DNA of 32,187 nucleotides from positions 15,223-47,409 of the forward strand of contig NZ_JAHKPZ010000009.1 in assembly GCF_018860825.1 (NCBI RefSeq), given 5' to 3'. Shown one piece after another: positions 16,752-24,676 of the stretch; the first letter of the stretch is position 1, and each line of letters starts with the position of its first letter. The notes below the pieces were generated by a model. That model did no database searches. It worked only from the letters and a program-made list of their open reading frames with translations, and was not told the DNA's origin. Made by a program: the position numbers and the translations under genes. The stretch comes from Lacinutrix sp. C3R15 (GTDB taxonomy: Bacteria > Bacteroidota > Bacteroidia > Flavobacteriales > Flavobacteriaceae).

Positions 16752-16868
16752 AAGCACTTTTTTACGTGTTTAATTTACTGCCAGTTGCAATAATGTAACT
16801 TACAAATGGCCAATATTAGGGATTTATCTAAGTTACGCGAATTCTTTTACAAATTCAAATAGATAAAC

Positions 16869-16876
16869 TATTTTTG
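16869..16876 (+). promoter_or_regulatory. TAnnTTTG promoter box five bases before the SprT-like start
   Basis: TATTTTTG matches the Bacteroidota -7 consensus exactly. Only five bases separate it from the ATG at 16882, so a start at the usual distance would fall on or near the ATG and give a leaderless mRNA. No TTG lies at the -33 distance. Confidence 0.4.
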
Positions 16877-16881
16877 CCTTT

Positions 16882-17478
16882 ATGCAAAGCACGCTTCAAA
16901 ACCATATTCCTAAACAAGCAATTCCTTATGTTTTAAATTTGTTAAAGCAGGATAATTTGGTGGTTACAATTAAAAAAGAACGAAAAACAAGACATGGTGA
17001 TTATAGAAAACTGCCTAATAATAAGCACCAAATAACCATCAATGCAAATTTAAATAGTTACCGATTTTTAATTACTTTAATTCATGAAATAGCACATTTA
17101 GAGGCCTTTAAAAAATATGGAAACGCAATAAAACCGCATGGTAAAGAATGGAAACATACGTTTCAACATCTAATGCTTCCGGTTTTAAACCCAGAAGTCT
17201 TTCCTTTACAATTATTGCCATTATTGGCTAAACATTTTAAAAACCCAAAAGCTTCTAGCGACACAGACACGCAACTGGCCTTTGCTTTAAAGCAATTCGA
17301 CGAACCAAATAATAAAAACTATGTTTTTCAAGTACCTTTGGGTAAGTCTTTTAAACTTTACAATGGTAGAGTGTTTATAAAAGGTAAAAAACGTGTAAAA
17401 CGCATTGAGTGTGTAGAGGCTACAACCGGAAAATTGTATCTTTTTAATCCTAATGCAGAAGTAGAATTAGTAAATTAG
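16882..17478 (+). CDS. SprT-like zinc metalloprotein
   Basis: This protein resembles the SprT/Spartan metalloprotease fold. The 198 residues include H-E-I-A-H (His68, Glu69, His72) and a third likely ligand His86 in K-P-H-G-K-E-W, the spacing seen in SprT-type proteins. A C-terminal region (about 150-195) rich in Lys and Val (F-K-L-Y-N-G-R-V-F-I-K-G-K-K) may be a small beta domain replacing the zinc ribbon; I see no Cys-x-x-Cys pair. The bacterial role is not established; the eukaryotic relative Spartan degrades DNA-protein crosslinks. The gene ends 4 bases before manC and is probably co-transcribed with it. Confidence 0.85.
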   Translation: MQSTLQNHIPKQAIPYVLNLLKQDNLVVTIKKERKTRHGDYRKLPNNKHQITINANLNSYRFLITLIHEIAHLEAFKKYGNAIKPHGKEWKHTFQHLMLPVLNPEVFPLQLLPLLAKHFKNPKASSDTDTQLAFALKQFDEPNNKNYVFQVPLGKSFKLYNGRVFIKGKKRVKRIECVEATTGKLYLFNPNAEVELVN

Positions 17479-17482
17479 CAGT

Positions 17483-18562
17483 ATGAATAAAAATAATTAT
17501 GCCATATTAATGGCAGGAGGAGTAGGATCAAGGTTTTGGCCTGTAAGTACAAGAGAATTTCCTAAACAGTTTCATGATATGTTAGGAACAGGAGAGACGC
17601 TTATTCAAAAAACATTTAACCGTTTAGCAAAAATAATTCCGCAAGAAAATATATTCATATTAACCAATGCTATGTATAATGATTTGGTATTAGAGCAATT
17701 GCCTCAAGTTACTAAACGTCAAGTAGTACTAGAACCTGCTATGCGTAATACGGCTCCTTGTATTTTATATGCTTCATTAAAAATTCAGAAAGAAAATAAA
17801 GACGCAGTAATGCTAGTGGCACCAAGTGACCACTGGATAGAAGATGAAAATGCTTTTACAAAAAACGTACAACAGGCTTTTGATTTTTGTGCAGAAAATG
17901 ATGCTTTAATGACACTTGGTATAAAACCAACATTTCCTAATACAGGTTTTGGGTATATTGAGTATGAAAAAGAAGCAAATGCAGCAATAAAAAGCGTTAA
18001 TCAATTTAGAGAAAAGCCAGATTATGAAACAGCTAAAAAATTTATAGCGCAAGGAAATTTTTTATGGAATGCTGGAATCTTTATGTGGAGCGTTAATAGC
18101 GTAATAAAAGCATTTAAAAATAGTCAGCCAGAATTATTAGCACTTTTTGAAAAAGGGTATGCTGTTTATAATACAGAATATGAAAAAGATTTTATTTTAG
18201 AAAATTATAAGAAAGCAGAAAATATATCTGTAGATTATGCTATCATGGAAACATCTAAAAATGTTTACGTATTGCCAGCAGAATTTGATTGGAATGACCT
18301 AGGTACATGGGGAAGCTTGTATGATAAACTTGAAAAAGATCAAGATAATAATGCCGTTGTAAATGCTAGAACCTTAACAGAAGATGCTTCTGGAAACATG
18401 ATACGTACCAAAAAGGATAAAATAGTGGTAGTAGATGGGTTGCAAGATTATATTATTGTAGATAAAGACGAAGTTTTGCTTATATTTCCGAAAGCAAAAG
18501 AGCAAGATATTAAAAATGTACTCCAAAAGGTGAAAGATAATTTTGGTGAGAACTATGGTTAA
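17483..18562 (+). CDS. manC: Mannose-1-phosphate guanylyltransferase
   Basis: The enzyme makes GDP-mannose from mannose-1-phosphate and GTP, a precursor for envelope polysaccharides and protein O-mannosylation. The 359-residue protein has the nucleotidyltransferase signature M-A-G-G-V-G-S-R-F-W-P (10-20) with the following E-F-P-K-Q-F, the A-P-S-D-H-W metal/nucleotide motif near 113, the F-R-E-K-P sugar-phosphate motif near 172, and W-N-A-G-I-F-M-W near 194. It is the short single-function type, lacking the C-terminal isomerase domain of the about 480-residue bifunctional enzymes. DUF389 starts 2 bases after its stop, so the three genes 16882-20019 likely form an operon. Confidence 0.94.
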   Translation: MNKNNYAILMAGGVGSRFWPVSTREFPKQFHDMLGTGETLIQKTFNRLAKIIPQENIFILTNAMYNDLVLEQLPQVTKRQVVLEPAMRNTAPCILYASLKIQKENKDAVMLVAPSDHWIEDENAFTKNVQQAFDFCAENDALMTLGIKPTFPNTGFGYIEYEKEANAAIKSVNQFREKPDYETAKKFIAQGNFLWNAGIFMWSVNSVIKAFKNSQPELLALFEKGYAVYNTEYEKDFILENYKKAENISVDYAIMETSKNVYVLPAEFDWNDLGTWGSLYDKLEKDQDNNAVVNARTLTEDASGNMIRTKKDKIVVVDGLQDYIIVDKDEVLLIFPKAKEQDIKNVLQKVKDNFGENYG

Positions 18563-18564
18563 TT

Positions 18565-20019
18565 ATGAGCGAAGAGAATAAATTTAATTTTTCTGAAGAA
18601 GAGAGTTCTGCTAAAGAAAAAGCGGTAGAACAGTCTAAAGAAGCTGTAAAAAAAGACGCAAGAGGTCTTTGGAAAAACATAAAAATATTTATGTTAGAGC
18701 TTTTAGATTTTCGTGAGGATACAGATCGTGACGAAACTATAAATGCCATAAAAGGAGATATTTCTTTTAAAGGAGCTACAGCATGGATTTTAATTTGTTC
18801 TATTGTTGTAGCTTCGGTGGGTTTAAATGCAGATTCAACTGCAGTTGTCATTGGAGCCATGCTTATATCTCCATTAATGGGACCAATTTTAGGAGTTGGT
18901 ATGTCTATTGCTTTAAATGACATTGATACCTTAAAAAAATCGCTTATAAATTTAGCAATTATGATTGTGCTAAGTTTACTTACTGCATTTTTGTTTTTTA
19001 AATTTTTTCCAACAGCAGATTTAGTAACCAATGAGCTTTTTGGTAGAACAAAACCAGATGTTCGTGATGTATTAATAGCCTTTTTTGGTGGTATGGCATT
19101 AATTATTGCTAGAACTAAAAAAGGCACTATTGCTTCTGTTATTTTTGGTGTTGCTATTGCTACAGCCTTAATGCCTCCTTTGTGTACAGCTGGTTATGGA
19201 TTGGCACATAATTGGGATTACTTTGTTGGTGCCATGTATTTATTTACAATTAATACTATATTTATTGCCCTAGCTACATTTATTGTTTTAAAGCTTTTGC
19301 GTTTTCCTATGTTGAAATATGCAAATTCTAAAAAAAGAAAACGTATAGCGCAACTAGCTTCCCTTTTAGCAATATTGGTAATGGCTCCAGCAATTTGGAC
19401 TTTTGTTAATTTTATTAAAGAAAGTGGTGTGCAAAGCGATTATAATAAGTATGTTGAAAATGAAATTAAATCTAATAGAGATCTATGGTTTCAAAACGGA
19501 ACATTAGATATAGAAGACAAAAAAATAACACTTTATTTTAATGGCGAAATTAATGAAGCTACTGAAACAGATTTAAATAACGAAATTAAAGGTTATGAGA
19601 AAATTAAAGACTTTAAGCTAGATATTAGTGGTAATAAAAATAGAAGTTTCGATAAAATTTCTGATGCTTATGATAGAGCAATTAGAGAATTAGATGAAAA
19701 AGACAGAATTATTTCTAGTTTACAAGAAAAAGTAGATAATCTATTGCAAGAAATTAGTATTGTAAATAAAAATAATAATACTATTTCGTTTAGTAATCTT
19801 TCAAAAGATGCAAAAATTAAATTTTCTGATCTAGAATACTTTGGTTATGCTAAAATGTTAGTTTCAGATAACTTTATTAACGTAGATACTATTAATGTAG
19901 CTTCAGCAAAATGGAATGCTAAATTAAATGATAGTATTAAAAGTATTAAAGATAAGGAGTTAATTAATTGGCTTAAAACACAGGTAAAAGCAGATACTAT
20001 TGTTTTAAAAAGACAATAG
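18565..20019 (+). CDS. DUF389 membrane protein with long C-terminal domain
   Basis: This is a membrane protein of the DUF389 (TIGR00341-like) family; its function is unknown. After a charged N-terminal 60 residues, the core contains the characteristic V-V-I-G-A-M-L-I-S-P-L-M-G-P-I-L-G near 92-108 and A-T-A-L-M-P-P-L-C near 197-205. About six to seven hydrophobic segments end near residue 290. The last 190 residues are predicted soluble: a beta-rich part (I-T-L-Y-F-N-G-E-I-N near 320-330) that looks BON-like, then a coiled coil (about 372-400: E-L-D-E-K-D-R-I-I-S-S-L-Q-E-K-V) and a final helical part. One base separates its stop from the converging ABC transporter gene. Confidence 0.85.
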   Translation: MSEENKFNFSEEESSAKEKAVEQSKEAVKKDARGLWKNIKIFMLELLDFREDTDRDETINAIKGDISFKGATAWILICSIVVASVGLNADSTAVVIGAMLISPLMGPILGVGMSIALNDIDTLKKSLINLAIMIVLSLLTAFLFFKFFPTADLVTNELFGRTKPDVRDVLIAFFGGMALIIARTKKGTIASVIFGVAIATALMPPLCTAGYGLAHNWDYFVGAMYLFTINTIFIALATFIVLKLLRFPMLKYANSKKRKRIAQLASLLAILVMAPAIWTFVNFIKESGVQSDYNKYVENEIKSNRDLWFQNGTLDIEDKKITLYFNGEINEATETDLNNEIKGYEKIKDFKLDISGNKNRSFDKISDAYDRAIRELDEKDRIISSLQEKVDNLLQEISIVNKNNNTISFSNLSKDAKIKFSDLEYFGYAKMLVSDNFINVDTINVASAKWNAKLNDSIKSIKDKELINWLKTQVKADTIVLKRQ

Positions 20020-20020
20020 T

Positions 20021-20791
20021 TTATGTGTTTCTTTCTTCTAAGTACATTTTACGTACTTTTTTAAACAGTTCAGAAGAATACACAAAATCTGTTACTACTT
20101 TATTATCTGTAATAAAAATATTGTCTTTAGAGCCTTCCCAAGCTTTTAAACCATCTTTTAAAAACACAATCTTTTCACCAATTTCCATTACAGAATTCAT
20201 GTCGTGTGTGTTAATAATAGTGGTTATATTATACTCGTCTGTAATTTCTTGAATTAAATTATCTATAACAATTGCTGTTTTAGGGTCTAATCCAGAGTTT
20301 GGTTCATCACAAAATAAATACTTAGGGTTATTAACAATTGCTCTTGCAATAGCAACACGTTTTTGCATTCCTCCAGAGGCTTCACTAGGCATTTTATTAT
20401 GTGCATCTGGCAGATTTACACGCTTTAAAACAAAATCTACACGATCTTGCATTTCACTTTTACTCTGCTTGGTAAACATGCGTAATGGAAACATTACATT
20501 TTCTGCAATAGTCATAGAATCAAATAAGGCAGAACCTTGAAAAACCATTCCCATTTTACTACGTAAATCTCGTTTTTGGTCACTATTTAGTTGTGAGTAT
20601 ATGTTTCCGTCGTAGGTAATAGTTCCTTCGTCTTGGGTAAATAAACCCAATAAGCATTTTAAAAAAACGGTTTTTCCAGAACCACTTTGACCAATAACCA
20701 AACTAGTTTTTCCATTTTCAAAAGTGGTAGTAATACCTTTTAAAATATGAGCATCTCCAAACGATTTTTGCAAATCTTTTACTTCTATCAT
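20021..20791 (-). CDS. MlaF-like ABC transporter ATP-binding protein
   Basis: This is the ATPase of an Mla-type transporter that moves phospholipids between the membranes. The start is ATG 20791, giving M-I-E-V-K-D-L-Q-K-S-F-G (256 residues); the open frame extends upstream within the permease gene but lacks ABC-like sequence there. It has Walker A G-Q-S-G-S-G-K-T (34-41), a Q-loop near V-F-Q-G (83-86), a modified signature A-S-G-G-M-Q-K-R (138-145, G-G-M as in MlaF), Walker B Y-L-F-C-D-E-P (158-164) and the switch His in N-T-H-D. The first A of its start is the last base of the permease stop (TAATG), so translation is coupled. No MlaD substrate-binding gene is adjacent. Confidence 0.92.
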   Translation of the reverse strand: MIEVKDLQKSFGDAHILKGITTTFENGKTSLVIGQSGSGKTVFLKCLLGLFTQDEGTITYDGNIYSQLNSDQKRDLRSKMGMVFQGSALFDSMTIAENVMFPLRMFTKQSKSEMQDRVDFVLKRVNLPDAHNKMPSEASGGMQKRVAIARAIVNNPKYLFCDEPNSGLDPKTAIVIDNLIQEITDEYNITTIINTHDMNSVMEIGEKIVFLKDGLKAWEGSKDNIFITDNKVVTDFVYSSELFKKVRKMYLEERNT

Positions 20792-21528
20792 TAGCTTAAT
20801 AACATTTGGGTTAGTATATAATTTAAAAGAATAATTACCACACTTGTCCATACAAAAGAAGTAGTACTTGCTTTACCAACTTCTAGTGCACCACCTTTCA
20901 TATAAAAACCATGAAAAGAAGGTATGGTTGCTAAAAGAAAAGCAAATGCAAATGTTTTAATAAATGCATAAGCAATATGAAATGGTATAAAATCTGTTTG
21001 AATACCAATAATATAATCATCTATAGAGCTATAACCGCCAAAAAAGCAAGCTGCCATTCCGCCAACAATACCTAAAAACATAGCTATAGAAATTACAAAA
21101 GGATACAACATAAGAGCAATAAACTTAGGAAAAACAAGGTAGTTAATAGCATTAATACCCATAACCTCTAAAGCATCTATTTGTTCTGTAACACGCATGG
21201 TACCTATACTAGAAGTAATAAACGAACCTACTTTTCCTGCCATAATAATAGAAATAAAAGTTGGTGCAAATTCTAATATAATAGATTGTCTGGTTGCAAA
21301 ACCAACTAAATATTTTGGTATTAAAGGGTTGTCTATATTTAATGCTGTTTGTATAGTAACTACACCACCAACAAAAAAGGATATAAAGGCAACAATACCT
21401 AGTGATCCCATGATGAGGTCATCTATATCTTTAAAGATTAATGTTTTCATAACAGACCATTTTGTTGGCTTGCGAAACATGTCTTTAATCATTAAAAAAT
21501 AAGCTCCTATATTATGAAGGTATGTCAT
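20791..21528 (-). CDS. MlaE-like ABC transporter permease
   Basis: This is the inner-membrane permease of the Mla-type lipid transporter. The 245-residue protein has about five to six membrane segments and the MlaE-family motifs: a long N-terminal helix, the cytoplasmic F-A-P-T-F-I-S-I-I-M-A-G-K-V-G motif near 90-105, the E-Q-I-D-A-L-E-V-M-G coupling-helix sequence near 120-130, and Y-P-F-V-I-S-I-A near 145. ATG 21528 is the start. The ATPase gene overlaps its stop by one base. The pair is a two-gene unit transcribed away from pafA, with about 120 bases between the start codons. Confidence 0.92.
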   Translation of the reverse strand: MTYLHNIGAYFLMIKDMFRKPTKWSVMKTLIFKDIDDLIMGSLGIVAFISFFVGGVVTIQTALNIDNPLIPKYLVGFATRQSIILEFAPTFISIIMAGKVGSFITSSIGTMRVTEQIDALEVMGINAINYLVFPKFIALMLYPFVISIAMFLGIVGGMAACFFGGYSSIDDYIIGIQTDFIPFHIAYAFIKTFAFAFLLATIPSFHGFYMKGGALEVGKASTTSFVWTSVVIILLNYILTQMLLS

Positions 21529-21619
21529 ATATAAATTTGTAAATGCTAAAGTATAAAATCTATGACTTATTTAACGATAAATTAATTGAAAAAGGAAAAT
21601 TTAAAACTTATAAAAGCTG

Positions 21620-21627
21620 TATTTTTG
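21620..21627 (+). promoter_or_regulatory. TAnnTTTG promoter box upstream of pafA
   Basis: TATTTTTG matches the Bacteroidota -7 consensus, 22 bases before the ATG at 21650. No TTG is found at the usual -33 distance; the nearest (21586-21588) is 31 bases upstream. Confidence 0.35.
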
Positions 21628-21649
21628 TTTGAAAAATAATATTTCAATT

Positions 21650-23332
21650 ATGAAAAACTTACTATATGTTTTTGTTTTCTCCTTGTTTTTTAGTTGTAAA
21701 GCACAAACAAATTTAACAACACAAACTAGCCAAGAAACAAGCCAAGAAGCTAAAAAAGAATTAAATACAACACCTAAATTAGTTGTTGGTATTGTAGTAG
21801 ACCAAATGCGCTACGATTATTTATCACGTTTTTATTCTAAATTTAGTGAAGGTGGTTTTAAAAAATTAATGAACCAAGGTTTTAACTGTAAAAACAACCA
21901 CTATAATTACATACCAACGTATACAGGACCAGGTCATACTTCTATTTATACTGGTACAACACCAAAATATCATGGTATTATAGCTAACAACTGGTATGAT
22001 AAAGAAATTAAAGAAATGGTGTACTGTGCTGAAGATGAAAATGTAAAATCTGTTGGTACAGAAGCAAACGCAGGGCTAATGTCTCCAAAAAGAATGAAAA
22101 CAACATCTTTTGCAGATGAAAATAGATTGTTTACTCAAATGCGAGGAAAAACCATTGGAATTGCTTTAAAAGACAGAGGTGCCATTTTACCTGCAGGGCA
22201 TACAGCAAATGCAGCATATTGGTTTCATGGTAAAGACGAAGGAAACTGGATTACAAGTTCTTTTTATATGCCTCATTTACCAAAATGGGTAAATGATTTT
22301 AATGCTTCAGAAACAGCAGAATCTTATTTAAAAACATGGAATACCTTATATGATATTAATACATATACAGAAAGTGGTGCAGATTTAAATACTTTTGAAG
22401 GAGGTTTTAAAGGTAAAGAAACAGCAACGTTTCCTTATGATTTAAAAACGTTAAGCAAAGAAAATAACGGATATGATATTTTAAAAGCTACAGCCTACGG
22501 AAACTCTTTAACTGCAGATTTTGCTATTGCAGCAATTGAAGGTGAACAACTAGGCCAAGACACTAATACAGATGTTTTAGCAGTTAGTTTTTCTAGTACA
22601 GATTATGTAGGTCATAATTTTGGTGTAAACTCTAAAGAAGTAGAAGATACTTACTTGCGTTTAGATAAAGATATAGAACGATTAATACTTGCTTTAGATG
22701 CTAAAGTAGGAGAGGGTAACTACACCTTGTTTTTAACTTCAGATCATGGTGCAGTAGATGTGCCTTCTTATTTACAAAGTGTACATATTCCTTCAGGGTA
22801 TTTTGACTCTAAAAATTTTAAAAGCAAATTAAATGATTTTATTTCTAAAAAATTTGGTGCTAGTGATTTATTAGAAAACGCAAGTAATAATCAAATATTT
22901 TTAAACAGAGAACGCATTGCTCTTCTTGGCTTAGATTTGCAAGTTGTACAAGAAGCATTGGTAAACGAAATAATTACCTATAAAAATATAGATAAAGTAT
23001 ATTCTGCAACGACTATGCAAACTACAGATTTTACTAGCGGAATTGAAGAATTACTACAAAACGGATTTAACCAAAAACGTTCGGGTGATGTGTTGGTGGT
23101 TAATGATCCTGCAGTTATTTCTTATAGCAAAACAGGATCTACTCATGGTTCTGGTTTAAATTATGATACGCATGTTCCTCTTTTATTCTACGGAAAAGGA
23201 ATAATTAAAGGAAGTACTTTACAAAAAACGGTAATTACAGATATTGCACCAACAATTTCTGCACTTTTAGGAACTAGTTTTCCTAATGGAGCAACAGGTA
23301 TTCCTTTAGATTTTGTACTTGAAAAACAATAA
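21650..23332 (+). CDS. pafA: PafA-type alkaline phosphatase, predicted lipoprotein
   Basis: This is a phosphomonoesterase of the alkaline phosphatase superfamily, resembling PafA of flavobacteria, which releases phosphate outside the cytoplasm. The start ATG 21650 gives M-K-N-L-L-Y and a lipobox ending at Cys16 (F-F-S-C-K-A); a TTG at 21629 in the same frame is rejected. The 560 residues contain V-D-Q-M-R (metal Asp51), the nucleophile Thr in T-Y-T-G-P-G-H (Thr92), A-N-N-W near 112-115, and K-D-R (Lys174, Arg176), the Lys-x-Arg pair that marks monoesterases of the PafA type. S-S-T-D-Y-V-G-H and T-S-D-H-G provide the other metal ligands. The gene stands alone and converges with the sdpI-like gene across a bidirectional terminator. 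Confidence 0.92.
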   Translation: MKNLLYVFVFSLFFSCKAQTNLTTQTSQETSQEAKKELNTTPKLVVGIVVDQMRYDYLSRFYSKFSEGGFKKLMNQGFNCKNNHYNYIPTYTGPGHTSIYTGTTPKYHGIIANNWYDKEIKEMVYCAEDENVKSVGTEANAGLMSPKRMKTTSFADENRLFTQMRGKTIGIALKDRGAILPAGHTANAAYWFHGKDEGNWITSSFYMPHLPKWVNDFNASETAESYLKTWNTLYDINTYTESGADLNTFEGGFKGKETATFPYDLKTLSKENNGYDILKATAYGNSLTADFAIAAIEGEQLGQDTNTDVLAVSFSSTDYVGHNFGVNSKEVEDTYLRLDKDIERLILALDAKVGEGNYTLFLTSDHGAVDVPSYLQSVHIPSGYFDSKNFKSKLNDFISKKFGASDLLENASNNQIFLNRERIALLGLDLQVVQEALVNEIITYKNIDKVYSATTMQTTDFTSGIEELLQNGFNQKRSGDVLVVNDPAVISYSKTGSTHGSGLNYDTHVPLLFYGKGIIKGSTLQKTVITDIAPTISALLGTSFPNGATGIPLDFVLEKQ

Positions 23333-23383
23333 TGTATATTACAATAGAGTAGTGTAATAACCTACTTCTTTATAAAAAAATAG

Positions 23384-23436
23384 TTATAGCTCTATATTTA
23401 TGTTTTAAATAACAGAATATAGAGCTATAATTTTTT
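23384..23436. terminator. Bidirectional terminator between pafA and the SdpI-like gene
   Basis: TTATAGCTCTATATT (23384-23398) pairs perfectly with AATATAGAGCTATAA (23416-23430), a 15-bp stem around a 17-base loop. Seven A (23374-23380) precede it and six T (23431-23436) follow, so it can work in both directions. The right arm contains the stop codon of the minus-strand gene. Confidence 0.8.
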
Positions 23437-23763
23437 AAGCTTGTTTTCTGTTTTTACGATTAGAAAAATTATAGAGCCAATAATTAAAGTGGTACTAACA
23501 ATCATTTCTGTTTGATCTTTTAGTTTAAAAAAGATATTTAGTGTAGAAAAAACGGTGAGTGCAACACCAATTAATGCTAATAGTTTAGAAGAATATTTTT
23601 GTGCAAAATCCCAGTTTTTTTGGTGTTTCATAGAGCGATTAGTTCTATAACCATAAAACATATTGATTTTTTTTGGCGGAAATATAAACATGATTATTCC
23701 TATAATTATAAAAAGTATACCTACTAAAGCAGGCATTTCTAAAATATAATTAATGGGTATCAT
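23425..23763 (-). CDS. SdpI-family small membrane protein
   Basis: This 112-residue membrane protein has three hydrophobic segments (about 10-28, 59-77, 87-103). Between the first two is F-P-P-K-K-I-N-M-F-Y-G-Y-R-T-N-R-S-M (29-46) followed by N-W-D-F-A-Q, the conserved pattern of SdpI/YhfL-type proteins. Bacillus SdpI gives immunity to the SdpC toxin, but most relatives, like this one, have unknown roles and no toxin is nearby. Its ATG overlaps the acyl-CoA-binding protein stop by four bases (ATGA), so it is the last gene of the cdsA-psd-acbp operon. The final codons lie in the terminator stem. Confidence 0.8.
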   Translation of the reverse strand: MIPINYILEMPALVGILFIIIGIIMFIFPPKKINMFYGYRTNRSMKHQKNWDFAQKYSSKLLALIGVALTVFSTLNIFFKLKDQTEMIVSTTLIIGSIIFLIVKTENKLKKL

Positions 23764-24026
23764 TTTCTATATAAAAAGTAATTATTCACTAGGTCTATAT
23801 AGGTTTGTTTCGCTTCGTCTGGTGTGATATTTTGAATTTGAAATAAGGCATTTGTTTTAAATGCATTTATAATTTCTTTTCTACTACTAGGTCTACTATA
23901 GTCATTAGTAGCCTTTTTATAGTATGCATATAAACGAAGCAAGAAATCTGCAGGAAACGGTTCTTTATGTGCATTTATTCTTGTTACAGCATCTAGGAAA
24001 GCGATATCTAATTTTTTAGAAGCCAT
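23760..24026 (-). CDS. Acyl-CoA-binding protein
   Basis: This is a small four-helix ACBP (88 residues, the usual size). The family core is visible as F-L-L-R-L-Y-A-Y-Y-K-K-A-T-N (about 28-41), with the ligand-binding Tyr and Lys of the L-Y-x-x-Y-K-K-A motif. The usual W-x-A-W stretch is replaced by I-N-A-F-K-T-N (48-54), so some binding residues differ. ACBPs carry long-chain acyl-CoA; next to the phospholipid genes psd and cdsA that would fit acyl supply. Its ATG shares one base with the psd stop (TAATG). Confidence 0.85.
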   Translation of the reverse strand: MASKKLDIAFLDAVTRINAHKEPFPADFLLRLYAYYKKATNDYSRPSSRKEIINAFKTNALFQIQNITPDEAKQTYIDLVNNYFLYRK

Positions 24027-24676
24027 TATATTTCTGCTATAATACTTTCACCACCACGTACTTTTTGGTTAAGTGAAACTTTAATATTAGTATCTAAAGG
24101 TAAATATAAATCTACTCTCGAACCAAATTTAATAAAGCCAGAGTCACTACCTTGTATAGCAGTATCACCAACTTTAGCATAGTTTACAATACGTTTAGCT
24201 AAAGCACCAGCAATTTGTCTGTATAATACTTTACCATATGTATTGCTTTCAACAACTACAGTTGTACGTTCGTTTTCTTCACTTGCTTTTGGGTGCCACG
24301 CTACTAAATATTTTCCAGGATGGTATTTACTAAATACTACTTTTCCGTTAATAGGGTAACGGGTTACGTGCACATTTATAGGAGACATAAATACACTTAC
24401 TTGTAACCTCTTTTCTTTAAAGTATTCTTTTTCAAAAACCTCTTCAATAACTACTACTTTTCCGTCTACAGGAGAAAGTACTTGGTTATCATTGTTTAAG
24501 GTGTTTCTTTTTGGGTTTCTAAAAAACTGCAGTATTAAAATTAAGAATACAGCAACAGCTGTAAATAATAACATTTTTAGCCAATTTAGAGCTATAAATG
24601 CATCTATTAGTAAATAGGAAACTACTACAATAATAAATGTAATAGCAATTATTTTATAACCTTCTTTATGAAACAT
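24026..24676 (-). CDS. psd: Phosphatidylserine decarboxylase (short form)
   Basis: The enzyme converts phosphatidylserine to phosphatidylethanolamine, the main membrane lipid. The 216-residue proenzyme has one or two N-terminal membrane segments (about 8-50), the V-D-G-K-V motif near 70-74, M-S-P-I-N-V-H near 97-103, and the self-cleavage site F-G-S-R-V, where Ser186 becomes the pyruvoyl group of the small alpha chain. Length and the F-G-S site mark the short PSD type found in Bacteroidota. It overlaps the 3' end of cdsA by 11 bases, and acbp follows with one base of overlap. Confidence 0.93.
   Translation of the reverse strand: MFHKEGYKIIAITFIIVVVSYLLIDAFIALNWLKMLLFTAVAVFLILILQFFRNPKRNTLNNDNQVLSPVDGKVVVIEEVFEKEYFKEKRLQVSVFMSPINVHVTRYPINGKVVFSKYHPGKYLVAWHPKASEENERTTVVVESNTYGKVLYRQIAGALAKRIVNYAKVGDTAIQGSDSGFIKFGSRVDLYLPLDTNIKVSLNQKVRGGESIIAEI

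Noticed and set aside
18510-19127. 205-codon minus-strand open frame
   Set aside because: It lies across the manC-DUF389 junction antisense to both, with no protein-family features.
20791-20851. Upstream extension of the MlaF-like ATPase by 20 codons
   Set aside because: It overlaps the permease gene out of frame; the internal ATG gives a canonical ABC start with a TAATG coupling.
23425-23763. Toxin immunity (SdpI) system
   Set aside because: There is no SdpC-like toxin or SdpAB-like gene nearby; the neighbours are phospholipid genes, so only family membership is claimed.
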